DNA of 64,000 nt from Aspidapion aeneum (Eukaryota > Arthropoda > Insecta > Coleoptera > Brentidae): positions 134,929,348 through 134,993,347 of the forward strand of contig OY755038.1 in the NCBI GenBank assembly GCA_963576565.1, written 5' to 3'. A program made the translations under genes and the position numbers. Shown piece after piece: positions 54,791 through 64,000 of this stretch. Position 1 is the stretch's first letter; each line of letters starts with the position of its first letter. The notes below the pieces were generated by a model that saw only the letters and a list, made by a program, of their open reading frames with translations, searched no databases and was not told where the DNA came from.

Positions 54791-55287
54791 ATTCACACAC
54801 GACAGACGAAAGAAAGAAGGATAGATGACATATCAGAAAACATGGTTATTCCTGAATGTGTCGTAAAATGTCACGGGTGGATAGTAGGGACTTACTCCTA
54901 CGCCCGACCATCCTGGTCTGGTGAGTGGCCGTCATATAGACTCCGGTGACAGAGCTCTTTCGGGAGAGAAGCCTTTCCAAAAAGAAACCCGTTACTAGTC
55001 CACATCATCAGGCCGATCCGGCCCAAATGTGACAACCCAACAATACTCATAATGTCAACTGAAGGTTAACATCATAAGGGCCTGATAGGAGGACTTATTT
55101 AACCCCCATCCTAGGAACCGCATTCAGAGTTAGCACATCGCCTTGACAAGGGAAAATCATGCCAAGACGAGGCTGGTAGATGCCCCCAACTGCAGGGCCG
55201 ACGCAATTCGCGTTAAAACCAAGTCAAGAACTAGGACAAAAGAAAAGATGATTAGAAAAGAGGAAAAAAATGAACAAGCCTAGACCA
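54791..55287. other. GC-richer 3' untranslated stretch of gypsy element 2
   Basis: Notably less AT-rich than its surroundings (for example ctcctacgcccgaccatcct at about 54895). It contains no ORF. It may be conserved 3' UTR of the element, or a captured sequence. Confidence 0.45.
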
Positions 55288-56399
55288 CTAAACGTCATTT
55301 TCATCATCAGGTGGATGTGCCTTTAAATCCTGTGCATGCCAAATTTCAAGACTACGTCCAGACATATCGGAGAACTCAAAATTCCAAGAGTTATGAACCT
55401 TAGAAATAACAAAAGAACCTGTAAACTTAGGTAAAAATTTAGACGTAATTTGTCGAGCAACATCAGAATGGGCAAAGTTTTTCTTCCACACCTGCTGATT
55501 CAGCTGAAAACGATCTGAAGGTCTTCGAAGATTGTACCTAACCCTTGCCTTTTCATAATTGTGAATCAAACCTTGTTTAAACAATTTTTGTAAGGCCTCA
55601 GTTTTTCCTGCAGGAGATTCACCAGATGGACTACCGGAAAATGGAAATTCCTGCTTAGCTAAACAAACCTCTCGCCCGAAGACAACAAAATTCGGCAAAA
55701 ACCCAGTAACACTATGTTTAGCTGAGCGGATGGCGAAGGCCACTTTACTTAAATATTTATCCCAATGCTTATGATCTTTAGAAATGCAGCCATTCAGCAT
55801 AGTCTTTAGAACTCGATGAGGTCTCTCGACCGGATTAGCATGAGGATGATAATTCGAGATGTACTTAAGTTTAGTACCATACTGAGTGACAGCTTTCTGG
55901 AAAAGACTACTTTTAAACTAAGTTCCATTGTCGACCAAAACAGTTTCTGGTGCCCCATAAACATGTATCACGTGGTCCTCCATCCAAGAAGTTAATGAAA
56001 GAGCCGTGGCATTACGAAGAGGGAAGAATAACAGGTATTTAGAAAAACAATCTTAAATTGAAAAGACATATTTATACCCTTGAGTGGAAAGAGGCAAAGG
56101 TCCAACCAAATCAACATTTACAACTTGCCAAGGTCGAGTAAGGGTAGGCATCACACACCGCATTTCTCCTATCGGCGGTTTCTGTTCAGGTTTAGTCTGC
56201 AAACAAATCGTACATTTCTTATGTATTTTGCGACATCATTTTGTATGTTGGGCCAGTAGAAATGCTGAGTAATACGACCTAAAGTTTTGCCATCACCTAA
56301 ATGACCACACGTAGGGGGATCATGGTGATTTGGAATGATCTGAGACCTTCGCTCACGGGGTACAACTTGCAACCATTCAGAATCTGACAACGACAAAGA
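55288..56399 (-). pseudogene. Gypsy element 2 integrase, broken
   Basis: Zinc domain HHDPPTCGHLGDGKTL...HFYWPNIQ lies at 56396-56220; a frameshift near 56215 puts the CX2C pair in another frame. Core: VGPLPLSTQGYKYVFSI, then a TAA near 56055, VYGAPETVLVDNGT (second Asp), a TAG near 55919, and NPVERPHRVLKTML (Glu, about 55815). The C-terminal 170 codons (55800-55288) are open, with WDKYLSKVAFAIRSAKH and a chromodomain-free tail ending PPDDENDV. Inactive. Confidence 0.85.
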
Positions 56400-56860
56400 A
56401 GGGTACGGATTCCTGGCGCGTTTATACCATTAATTATTCTGAATTTGCCAGAGAGGATACTTCGAAGGAAAATTCTCAACATCCACTAATATTCGTTTAT
56501 ACCAGGGGTCGGCAATGGATTCAGACTTTACTTCGACTTCAGCAGCATCGACCTGAGGTACTGCCCTTGACAAACAATCGGGAACAACATTATCTTTACC
56601 TTTCCTATGAACCACCTCAAAGTCATAATGCTGGAGACGAATAGCCCATCGTGCAATGCGACCGACCGGGTCCTTAATCGAGTTTAACTATTTAATACAA
56701 TAATGATCTGTTACCACCGTAAACCTAGTTCCTTCGATGTACGGTCTCAACTTTTCGACGGCAAACAATACCGCCAGACACTCTTTCTCAGTCGTTGAAT
56801 ATTTCCTCTCGGCTTTCGATAAACTACGACTAAGATAACAAATTACCCTCTCCACCCATC
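56400..56860 (-). pseudogene. Gypsy element 2 RNase H, broken
   Basis: Follows RT after a frameshift near 56850: [20 protein letters not shown] (Glu), VVTDHYCIK (Asp), then a TAG near 56688 in place of Trp, GRIARWAIRLQHYDFEVVH and RKGKDNVVPDCLSRAVPQ. The first RNase H Asp is in the preceding open frame ([13 protein letters not shown], about 56900). Confidence 0.83.
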
Positions 56861-57985
56861 TTGTTCTTGCGACAAAACCGCACCAAGCCCATAATCAGAA
56901 GCATCAGTCTGCACAATAAAAGCAAGGTCAAAATTCTGACAGGACAGAACCGGAGCCTGTACAAGAAGTTCCTTAATAGTACAAAAAGCACGTTCGCAAT
57001 CAGGAGACCAGACGAATTTTACATTTTTGCGTGTCAAAGCGGTCAACGGAGAAACAATAGAACTGAAATCCGGAATGAAACGACGATACCAAGAAGCAAC
57101 ACCGACCAATCTTCGAATTTCTGACACCGATTTTGGAGTTGGAATTTGCAAAATCGTCTCCACCTTATCCGGGTCGACCAACAAACCGGAGGAGTTGACT
57201 ACGTACCCCAGGAACTTAAGCTCTGGCTTGCAAAAGATACATTTTTCTTTGTTTAGAGTAAGCCCTGCCTCATGTATTCTACGAACTACCTCTTGGAGAA
57301 TTTCGAGATGTTTTTCGAACGAGTCTGTGCAGATTATACAATCATCAAGATAAATGAACACATAGGGCTCTAAATCTACTCCTACGACACTATCAATCAA
57401 CCTCTGCCACACTGCAGGCGCATTGCTAAGTCCAAAAGGCATTCGTTTGAACTGGAAAAGACCTCTAGACGGCACTGTGAAAGCAGTATAGGCCGTGACT
57501 TTTCAGCAACTGGAATTTGCCAATAAGCAGATTTTATGTCCAAAGTACTTAAGTATTTAGCATCTCGAAGCTTATCAAGCGTGTGTGTGACAAAAGGTAA
57601 AGGATAGGTGTCTTTTTGACTTATTCTGTTGACAGCTCGGAAATCTATACAGAATCTCCAAACCCCTGTCTTCTTTTTAATCATGACTATCGGGGAAGAC
57701 AATGGAGACTTAGAAGGTTTCACAATTCCATCTGCCAACATCTGATCAAGTTCAATGTTCACCTTCTTTTGAATCGCAGAGGAAATGGGATAGTGACGCT
57801 GTTTAATCGGATCAGAATTAACCTTAATCTCCATTTCCACCAGATTCGTACAACTAATTATATCAGACTCGGACGAAAACAAACCAGAAGTCAGCGAATC
57901 CAAATCCAAGCGTTGTTCAGGCGATAATGTGTCGAAAGACTGAATAGCTGCTACCTCACAATCACTATCTACAAAAGTGCCATTC
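56861..57985 (-). pseudogene. Gypsy element 2 reverse transcriptase, one frameshift
   Basis: Begins after a frameshift near 57985: NSDPIKQRHYPISSAIQKK, WRFCIDFRAVNRIS, DTYPLPFVTHTLDKLRDA, YLSTLDIKSAYWQIPV (motif A Asp, about 57530). A frameshift near 57490 follows, then SRGLFQFKRMPFGLSNAPAV, FIYLDDCII (motif C YLDD, about 57345), LTLNKEKC and LKFLGYVV. All RT catalytic aspartates are retained; the frame changes make it non-functional as it stands. Confidence 0.87.
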
Positions 57986-58591
57986 GTCAGCGCGCAAGTC
58001 AGGAATAATACCCATACGACTCCAAAAGTCAATACCTAAAATCATACCATGAGGCAGCGAAGGAACAACCAACACTTCTAATACCACCACTCTACCTCTT
58101 AATTCAATGGGTAACTCTAAAGTACCTAACCCTTGACATCGCTGACCGTTAGCAACTGTACAATCAAAATGAACCGAAGTGTTCAAACTACAAAAACCTC
58201 TAAGAAGTTGCCAGCCCAGATTACCCAATATCGTTCTTGATGAACCGCTATCAAGCAACCCTAAAAGCTTTTTACCATAAATACTGACTTCCAGATAGGG
58301 GCGTTCATCGCTCCTGGCATGACTGATAATATAGTCGAGGACAATACTATCTTTAATGGCCAAATCTGAAAGGGAACTCAGTTGGCCGTCCGACTTCCCG
58401 ATGCCCCGTTTTTTTGAGCAACCACAATTCTTGACAAATAAGTCCGGCCTTCCACATTTGTAGCAAAATATCTTACGAGGATGAGGACACTGTCTATGTC
58501 TATGTCCAAACTCACGGCAATTCCAGCAAAGAGCCTCATTCACGACTAAATCGTCTTGCTGATTATTGTTGGTTTGAGTTGCAATATTATT
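57986..58591 (-). pseudogene. Gypsy element 2 nucleocapsid and protease
   Basis: Knuckle 1 CWNCREFGHRHRQC (CX2CX4HX4C). Knuckle 2, CYKCGRPDLFVKNC, has Leu in place of His. Protease LLGLLDSGSSRTILGNLGW (active Asp, about 58245) with the second motif LPHGMILGIDFWSRMGI. It is continuous in frame with the capsid except for a TGA at 58592-58594, and is separated from RT by the frameshift near 57985. Confidence 0.85.
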
Positions 58592-60576
58592 TCAAGTATT
58601 GGAGGAATTTGCCGAACGAGAACCATTAATTGCTGACGCAGAATTCTCATGAGAGTAACGTGAAGAATTGCGATTATTATTCGCCACCGAAGAAGAACTA
58701 TTGTTACGACCATTCGAATCTTGAAACCTGTTTGAGGTATTTGAGGAACGTTGATTCTGAAACCTACTGGGAGCAAACCTATCATAATTAACAGAGGATA
58801 CTGGTGACGGACGTCGGCGATCCGGGGGAGGACGTCGATAAGCCAATTCAGGTTTCAACAAATGTCTAAAGTTAGTAGGAGGAGGGACAAAACGCTGCAC
58901 GCGTTCGTCAACCACTTCAACTGACTTAGCCAACCTAAAGAGTTTGTCTATGAAATAAATCCTATGAGTTGCTAAGCGTTGCTGTTTGTACGGTAAAAGT
59001 TGACGACGCATTATTCTCACGCGTTCAAATTCGCTACGCATGACCGGCAGTTTCCTAAATAAACTTTGAATGTTTATAAAGAAACTGGTAACTTTTTCCT
59101 GCGCACCCTGTGTCCTCGCTTCTATTTCATCCCACAAATCTTCAACAAAATTTTCGCTTAAAAATATTTCCTTTAAACGCATAACAAATTCATCCCAAGA
59201 ATGAAACGAGTTATTACAGAAGAACTGCAAAGCCTCATCAGCCAACAATAGTGGAGCTTTTTCTAGCAAGCAATCTTTTGAAATATTGTACGCCCTACGA
59301 AGCTCTTCAACTTGTTCTAGAAAAATCGTGACATTTGTACGACCTGTATAACTCAAGTTCCACCGAGTAACATCAATGTTGGAATTTGAACTCATTGTAG
59401 ACATGTCTCTACCTCTTAAAGACGAAAATTCAAGATCATTCAGCCGACGAACTAACTCAGGATATTCCTCATAAACTGACCGACCACCTCTAGGTACTCG
59501 AGAGTAATCACTTTCGGGAGGCACCCGTTCTCTATAAGACTGAGGTAAACTAGAGCTACAATTATCGTAACTAGTGCCAACATTTTGTTGGGTATGCCGC
59601 AAAGACCTTAAAGACGTACTATTAGCTGGACGATGACTACCTGGTGCAAAATTTTCATAAGATGATCTATGAGGAAGACGAGAATTAATTGGTCCTTCAA
59701 ACTGAGCAGAGCAGGACGAAAATCAGAAATATCTTCTCTAGAGTGAATATTAGGTTCTCTCTCAAACTAGGCCTACCCGTAGCAATCTCAGGTGCCGGTG
59801 TTTGATAAGCACAATTATTATATGAAGCTTGTTCTTGTAGTTCTTCATCCTCACTACTCTCCAATGAAGGACGATTATCGGCTGAGAGAGCTCAGCACGA
59901 TTCACCTCAATATCCTCTACCACAACATGATGGACGAATCTTGAAGCATCTTGCCGATTGGTTGAACCCAAAGACTCAAACTTAGATTGCGCAGGAGGAG
60001 ACAAAACTCTTAAACGCGGATGGCTATCAGTAGGCAAAAGATCAACTCTACTTGACGGATTTTCTGCAGTGCCAAGATCGACTAAATTGTGAGAAACCGC
60101 GGTTGTAGTATGATGAGGTGTCGGTGGATGAATTGCAACCGGGACTTCTTCAACAGGTTCAAGCTGCAAAGGTCGAGGAATCTCCTCAACCAAGCGTGAA
60201 ATCAAAGGACTAGCCACTGGCACCCTTTCGTAAACGAGATTCAATTCTCCAATTAATTGCGCACATCTCTTGGAAAGCTCTACATGAAAAGCTTGGTCAT
60301 GTTCATTAATGCAGTGAATACGATTGAGCCTCAGATTGACATGAATTAGACGTGAGTAAATTCTTTTAAACTCATTTTCCTTATTTTCAATGTTAAAAGA
60401 AGCTTTTTCACTGCTCAAATAATGAAGTTTCGCCCTGCACGTCAACATCTCTGATTCTGCATCTAAGGTTGTCGATGTTGGAGCCGAACGTTCTCCACAC
60501 CGTTCCATTCTTAAAACCGCGCGCAAGTCCTCTCTGCATAAGCCAACTCATCGTTAGTTAGTCTGTTAACTTCCAT
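58592..60576 (-). pseudogene. Gypsy element 2 gag, broken
   Basis: The best start is the ATG at 60576 (MEVNRLTNDELAYAE), just inside the leader. A two-base (GA) duplication near 60523 shifts the frame into a 254-codon piece (60526-59762), with helical KRIYSRLIHVNLRLNRIH and a Pro/Val-rich linker. Another shift lies near 59880. The capsid (59602-58592, 336 codons) has TRWNLSYTGRTNVTIFLEQV, DEALQFFCNN and WDEFVMRLKEIFLSENF, and an Arg/Asn/Ser-rich tail, ending in TGA. Confidence 0.83.
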
Positions 60577-62170
60577 TTAAAAAAAAACATAAATGAAAGA
60601 GAGATCGGTAAAAAAAAATTCATACGAAGGAACACCCCACCATTTGTTGGGCAAGTAAAAAAAAATTAAGAAAAAAATACCAAAAACTCCCACTGCAAAA
60701 GTAACTAAAGTCAACTACACCTGTTAAATCGCTCCAAATTTATACCCAATACAAAACTCCAAACAGGGGCAGTCCTTTGTGAAAACAAAAGAAGCAAAGT
60801 ATGGTCTCCCTGGGACACTCTGTATACTAGATGGCTTATGAATAATTAAATTTGGGAACACTCTGTATATTTTTTTGAAAAATATAACAGAGGATTGTCT
60901 TTAAGGACACACGGTATGAGAGGGCTAAAATTTTTTTTAAAAAAATTTGGGGACCCTCTGTATATTTAGAAAAATATAACAGAGGGTTGTCTTCAAAAAG
61001 ACACATGGTACAAGAGAGCTAAAACTTTTTTAATTCGGGGACACTCTGTATATTTCTTTTCAAAAATATAACAGAGGATTGTCTTCAAAGACACACGGTA
61101 TAAGAGGGCTAAAAAAAATTTTTTTTTCAATTTGGGGACACTGTATATTTAGCAAAATATAACAGAGGATTGTCTTAAAAGAGACACACGGTATACAAGG
61201 GTTAATGTATAAAAATTTTTGGAACAAAAATTTGGGGACACTCTGTATATTCCGGAAAATAAACAGAGTATTGGTTTTCGATTCACTCGGTGTAGTTGAG
61301 AATAATAAATTCGAAAAAGATTTTGGGGACACTCTGTGTATTTTGCAAAACAGAACAGAGGTTTGTTGCAATTAGGCATCCGACACACAGGGGATCATGA
61401 CTTTAAATTAATTTAAAAAAAAATTAGTTTGGGACACCCAGTATAAAAAATTGTTGTCTTTCATAACATAAGGCTTCCTCAAAAATTTATGGTGTAATCA
61501 CTCGAACTTCCCTGCCTGGAGTAATTGTACGTCTATAACCTAGCAAAATCTGATCTGTCTTACACCCTTTACACGAGCAAGCTCCTTCAAGCTTATGTTC
61601 TGTAGTGAAGGAACTGGACATGTGTTATACACCCCTTAAAACAAATAGCGCCCTGTAACTTACCAAAATTCTAAGCTATCTAACATTTCACCCTGTATAC
61701 AGTGACATAGTACAAGAGCCGTTTTCTTAGAAAAGCATCTACCAGAAAAAAGAAACTCTTTACTCTGTATACAGTGACAGTGTACAGAAGCCTAAATCTT
61801 ACCAAACTAACCTAATTTGATTCTAAAAATCAAAGCACCTAAAAAAAAAATCAAAAAAAATCCGACAGAATCCGAACATTAGTCGGATTCACTGTCTCCT
61901 AAAAACAAAATAAAAGCATTGGACCACCAAAGTCCCCTGTCCAAAGACAGAAATTGTTAAAAAAAAAACAAAAAGAACTAAATAAAACTTAAATCAAACC
62001 CGCGTAAAGAAAGTAATCCCTCAGGGAATTTTAACACCAGTGTTGAGCCAATATCTTCCTGGACTATCCAGACAGATTTTTTTTTTAATCCAATGAAAAA
62101 AAACTAATTCATTAAAAAAAAATTATTAAAAAAAAAAAAACAGCAGTTTTCTTCTTTAAGAACCACACCA
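60577..62170 (-). other. Gypsy element 2 leader
   Basis: 1.6 kb untranslated. It includes the tandem array at 60800-61440, then mixed AT-rich DNA with long A runs (62095-62145) and a repeated ctgtatacagtgacatagtac-type block (about 61695 and 61775). Confidence 0.65.
60800..61440. repeat. Tandem array with ~80-110-bp unit in gypsy leader
   Basis: Six to seven units, each with ttggggacactctgtatat, then aaaatataacagaggattgt, then agacacacggtat-agaggg. Unit starts near 60805, 60855, 60945, 61038, 61132, 61230 and 61322. Unit length varies mainly in the A/T runs. The ggacactctgtata block resembles the ends of many insect DNA transposons. Confidence 0.85.
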
Positions 62171-62185
62171 GGGGTACCAATATGC
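62155..62185 (-). promoter_or_regulatory. Candidate primer-binding site of gypsy element 2
   Basis: On the minus strand ttggtacccctggtgtgg lies about 15 bases inside the LTR segment. TGG start and position fit a tRNA primer site. The tRNA is not assigned. Confidence 0.45.
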
Positions 62186-62192
62186 CACCTTT

Positions 62193-62311
62193 ATAAATAT
62201 CTGCCTAGTATGGCAATCGGTGATTGTGGGTTCCTAAATAAAAACGAGGGCATCTGCTGTAAATTTTTAACATTTTAATTTAGAAATCGAAAAAAATTTC
62301 AAATAATGGAA
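62193..62311 (-). repeat. Gypsy element 2 LTR segment (right, truncated)
   Basis: Matches 51728-51865. It ends where the (ACT)n tail of LINE copy 3 begins, which suggests that the LINE inserted into this LTR and that the rest lies beyond the window. Confidence 0.7.
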
Positions 62312-62334
62312 AAGACTACTACTACTATGTCGGT

Positions 62335-63052
62335 TTAGAACGTTTTTCTACGTTGTCCGACGCCTATTCTCCACCTCCTTCGATCCTGACAATCATCTCC
62401 TGTCAGATTCTTTTGACTCATTGATCTTTGGATTGACTGTTGCCATTCTAGTTTAGGACGTCCTCTTTTTCTGCGCCCTACTGGTTGCCACTCTAGGACC
62501 TGTTTTGGTAATCTTTCGTCGTTCATCCGTTGTACATGGCCGTACCATATCAATTGCCTTTTAGTGATGTCATCCGTTATGCTTCCCTCGATTCCCATTC
62601 TTTCTTTTATGATCTCATTTCTTATGTGATCTATCTAGATATTCTCATTGATCTTCTTATTGCATCCATTTCGACACTTTCCATTTTTGTTTTGTATTTT
62701 TCTGTTACGCGACAAGTCTCTATTCCATACAACAGCGTGCTTTTTACCATTGTTTCATATATGTTAAATTTTACATTCTTTCTTATCTCTCTGCTCCATA
62801 AAATACTGTTAAGACATCCAATAACCTTTTTTGCTTTTACTATTCTTTTTTCCTATTCTTTACAGTCTGTTCCTGTCTTATCAAATGTGACATCCAAGTA
62901 TACATACTCATTGCATGGAGATATTGTTTGTCCATGTCTAGTTCTAACTCACTGGATTCGTTTCCAATACATAAGTACTGTGTCTTGTCCACGTTCACTG
63001 TTAGTCCCCACTTTTGGTATTCTTCCGTTAACTTTCTCATCATATACTCCAT
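62335..63052 (-). pseudogene. LINE copy 3 RT C-terminal half
   Basis: MEYMMRKLTEEYQKWGLTVN and VDKTQYLCIGNESSELELDM form the RT region after motif C. A frameshift follows within 62640-62840. The 87-codon C-terminal piece (62598-62335) has LIWYGHVQRMNDERLPKQVL and the Arg-rich GRRKRGRPKLEWQQ, ending with TAA. Confidence 0.8.
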
Positions 63053-63524
63053 TGTTAGCTCCCGCTAAATTTCGCGGTTGTTTTTAAAATTTTAAAACCA
63101 CACAATTGGATGACGGACAGAGTACATTTTCCGCGCATTGGACATGCGCACCAAGAATCAGTGAGATCCTTTTCTACCGCCTCGAGAAAATGGCGTGTTA
63201 ATTTACTTTCTCCAACTATTACAAATTTCTACACTTGAAAGTGCTCGATTTTGGTGTACTGAAGCATAGAACTAGAAACTTCAGCCCTTCAGCTATGTGG
63301 TACCATCATTAGATCAAGACAGGGGCCCCTGGAACGTGGAGAAATTGGCTGCAAACTGGTGAGTGCTTTGTTTCTGATTTCCGTTGTGTGGTACCAACAA
63401 TTAGCCTATGGACCTTTGATTATTTCGTGATTTCGTATCAATATATTTATGTTTGTTCGCGCTTTCATTAATTAAAATATATACAGTCCACTGCAGTTAT
63501 CGTTTTTCTTACTGCGGGCGAACA
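63053..63524 (+). repeat. Solo LTR of the BEL element 1/3 family
   Basis: TGTTAGCTCCC start; the end is diverged (gcgggcgaaca instead of gcgggcataaca). No internal BEL sequence follows, so it is a solo LTR from LTR-LTR recombination. I could not find a clean 5-bp duplication (tccat left, ctctt right). It is more diverged than the other LTR copies. Confidence 0.85.
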
Positions 63525-64000
63525 CTCTTCTTTATCATTAACTACAATTACTTGGTCTTCAGCAAACTATAGTGTGTATATAGTAAATCGGTCGTTAAGT
63601 TGTATTCCCATGCCGTGCTTTTTACGTTTCCAGTTTTTTAGAGCCACTGCGATATATATTTTAAAAAGAGTTGGAGAGATACAACATCCCTGTCTTAAGC
63701 CTTTTGTTACCAGGAATTCTTTTGAAAGTCGATTTCCAATTTTAATTTTAGATTTTGACCCTTTGTATAGTTCTTTTATCGCTTTTATGTATGTATGATT
63801 GATATAAGTTTGTTCCAACACCGTCCATAATTTTTCTACTGGAACGGTATCATATGCTTTTTGTAGGGCCACAAAGGTAACATGAGTCTCTATATTTCTG
63901 GCGCTTCTTTTCTCAATTACTTGTTTAAGACAAAAAACATTATCACTACAAGATCTGCCTCCACGAAACCCACTTTGCTCTTCTTCTTCTTGTTCATGAA
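63525..64000 (-). pseudogene. LINE copy 3 RT N-terminal half, catalytic residues lost
   Basis: TFVALQKAYDTVPVEKLW corresponds to RT motif A, where copies 1 and 2 have Asp; here it is Ala. GLRQGCCISPTLFKIYIAVA and GIQLNDRFTIYTL follow, then a TAG and FAEDQ in place of FADDQ. With motif A and motif C both altered the RT cannot be active. It continues past the window end. Confidence 0.8.

Larger units (their letters stand above)
51728..62311 (-). mobile_element. Ty3/gypsy element 2, degraded
   Basis: Minus strand. Shared terminal sequence at 51728-51865 and 62193-62311 (taaatatctgcctagtatgg at both) marks the LTRs. The right (5') LTR seems cut by LINE copy 3, so the full LTR length is unknown. 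Order from the right: LTR, primer site, 1.6-kb leader with tandem repeats, gag, nucleocapsid, protease, RT, RNase H, integrase (ending at 55288), then about 3.4 kb of 3' sequence with another tandem array. Several stops and frameshifts are present. Confidence 0.85.
62315..64000 (-). mobile_element. RTE-like LINE copy 3, different subfamily, partial
   Basis: Minus strand. The 3' tail is (ACT)n at 62315-62327 and the element runs off the right edge. Same architecture and C-terminal motif (GRRKRGRPKLEW) as copies 1 and 2 but clearly diverged. It is interrupted in the RT palm by a solo BEL LTR at 63053-63524. Confidence 0.82.

Overview
This is arthropod, almost certainly insect, nuclear DNA. It is AT-rich and packed with transposable elements, and I see no confident host gene, rRNA, tRNA or CRISPR. 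The evidence is BEL/Pao polyproteins with insect-type architecture (gag, knuckles, DSG protease, RT, RNase H, integrase, C-terminal domain), RTE-like LINEs with AP-endonucleases, Ty3/gypsy elements, a pogo-like MITE, and mariner-like and Penelope-like debris.

Layout. 1-3916: AT-rich spacer with an inverted repeat and a 140-bp minisatellite. 3917-19517: BEL/Pao element 1 (minus strand, TSD gtcat). It has lost most of pol, carries an RTE LINE in gag (6097-9423), and its 5' LTR is split by an intact BEL/Pao element 2 (11553-19401, plus strand, TSD gatct) with one uninterrupted 1763-residue polyprotein and identical LTRs. 19518-32763: non-coding, with a TG microsatellite, a pogo-like MITE, two direct copies of a ~1 kb unit (each with its own small insertion, so each is the empty site for the other), the minisatellite again in opposite orientation, AT-cored palindromes and a 214-bp tandem duplication. 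32764-40512: BEL/Pao element 3 (plus, TSD acact, same family as element 1), without gag and protease, carrying a second RTE LINE (36588-39830). About 40.6-51.7 kb: degraded gypsy element 1 (plus), split exactly by BEL/Pao element 4 (44142-51487, TSD tcgat), whose 5' LTR holds further small repeats. 51728-~62310: degraded gypsy element 2 (minus) with large tandem arrays in its leader and 3' region. 62315-64000: a third RTE-like LINE (minus), broken by a solo LTR of the element 1/3 family and running off the window.

No multi-gene pathway is present: coding sequences are retroelement polyproteins, and only BEL element 2 looks able to express one intact. Relative ages follow from nesting and LTR divergence (by eye: element 1 about ten differences in 475, element 3 about seven in 474, element 2 none in 709). 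The most unusual items are a hammerhead-ribozyme-like core in a Penelope-like palindromic insertion, repeated hairpins in the leader of the intact BEL element, and consensus splice donors in the LTRs of all three BEL families. I did not find a novel protein-coding system.
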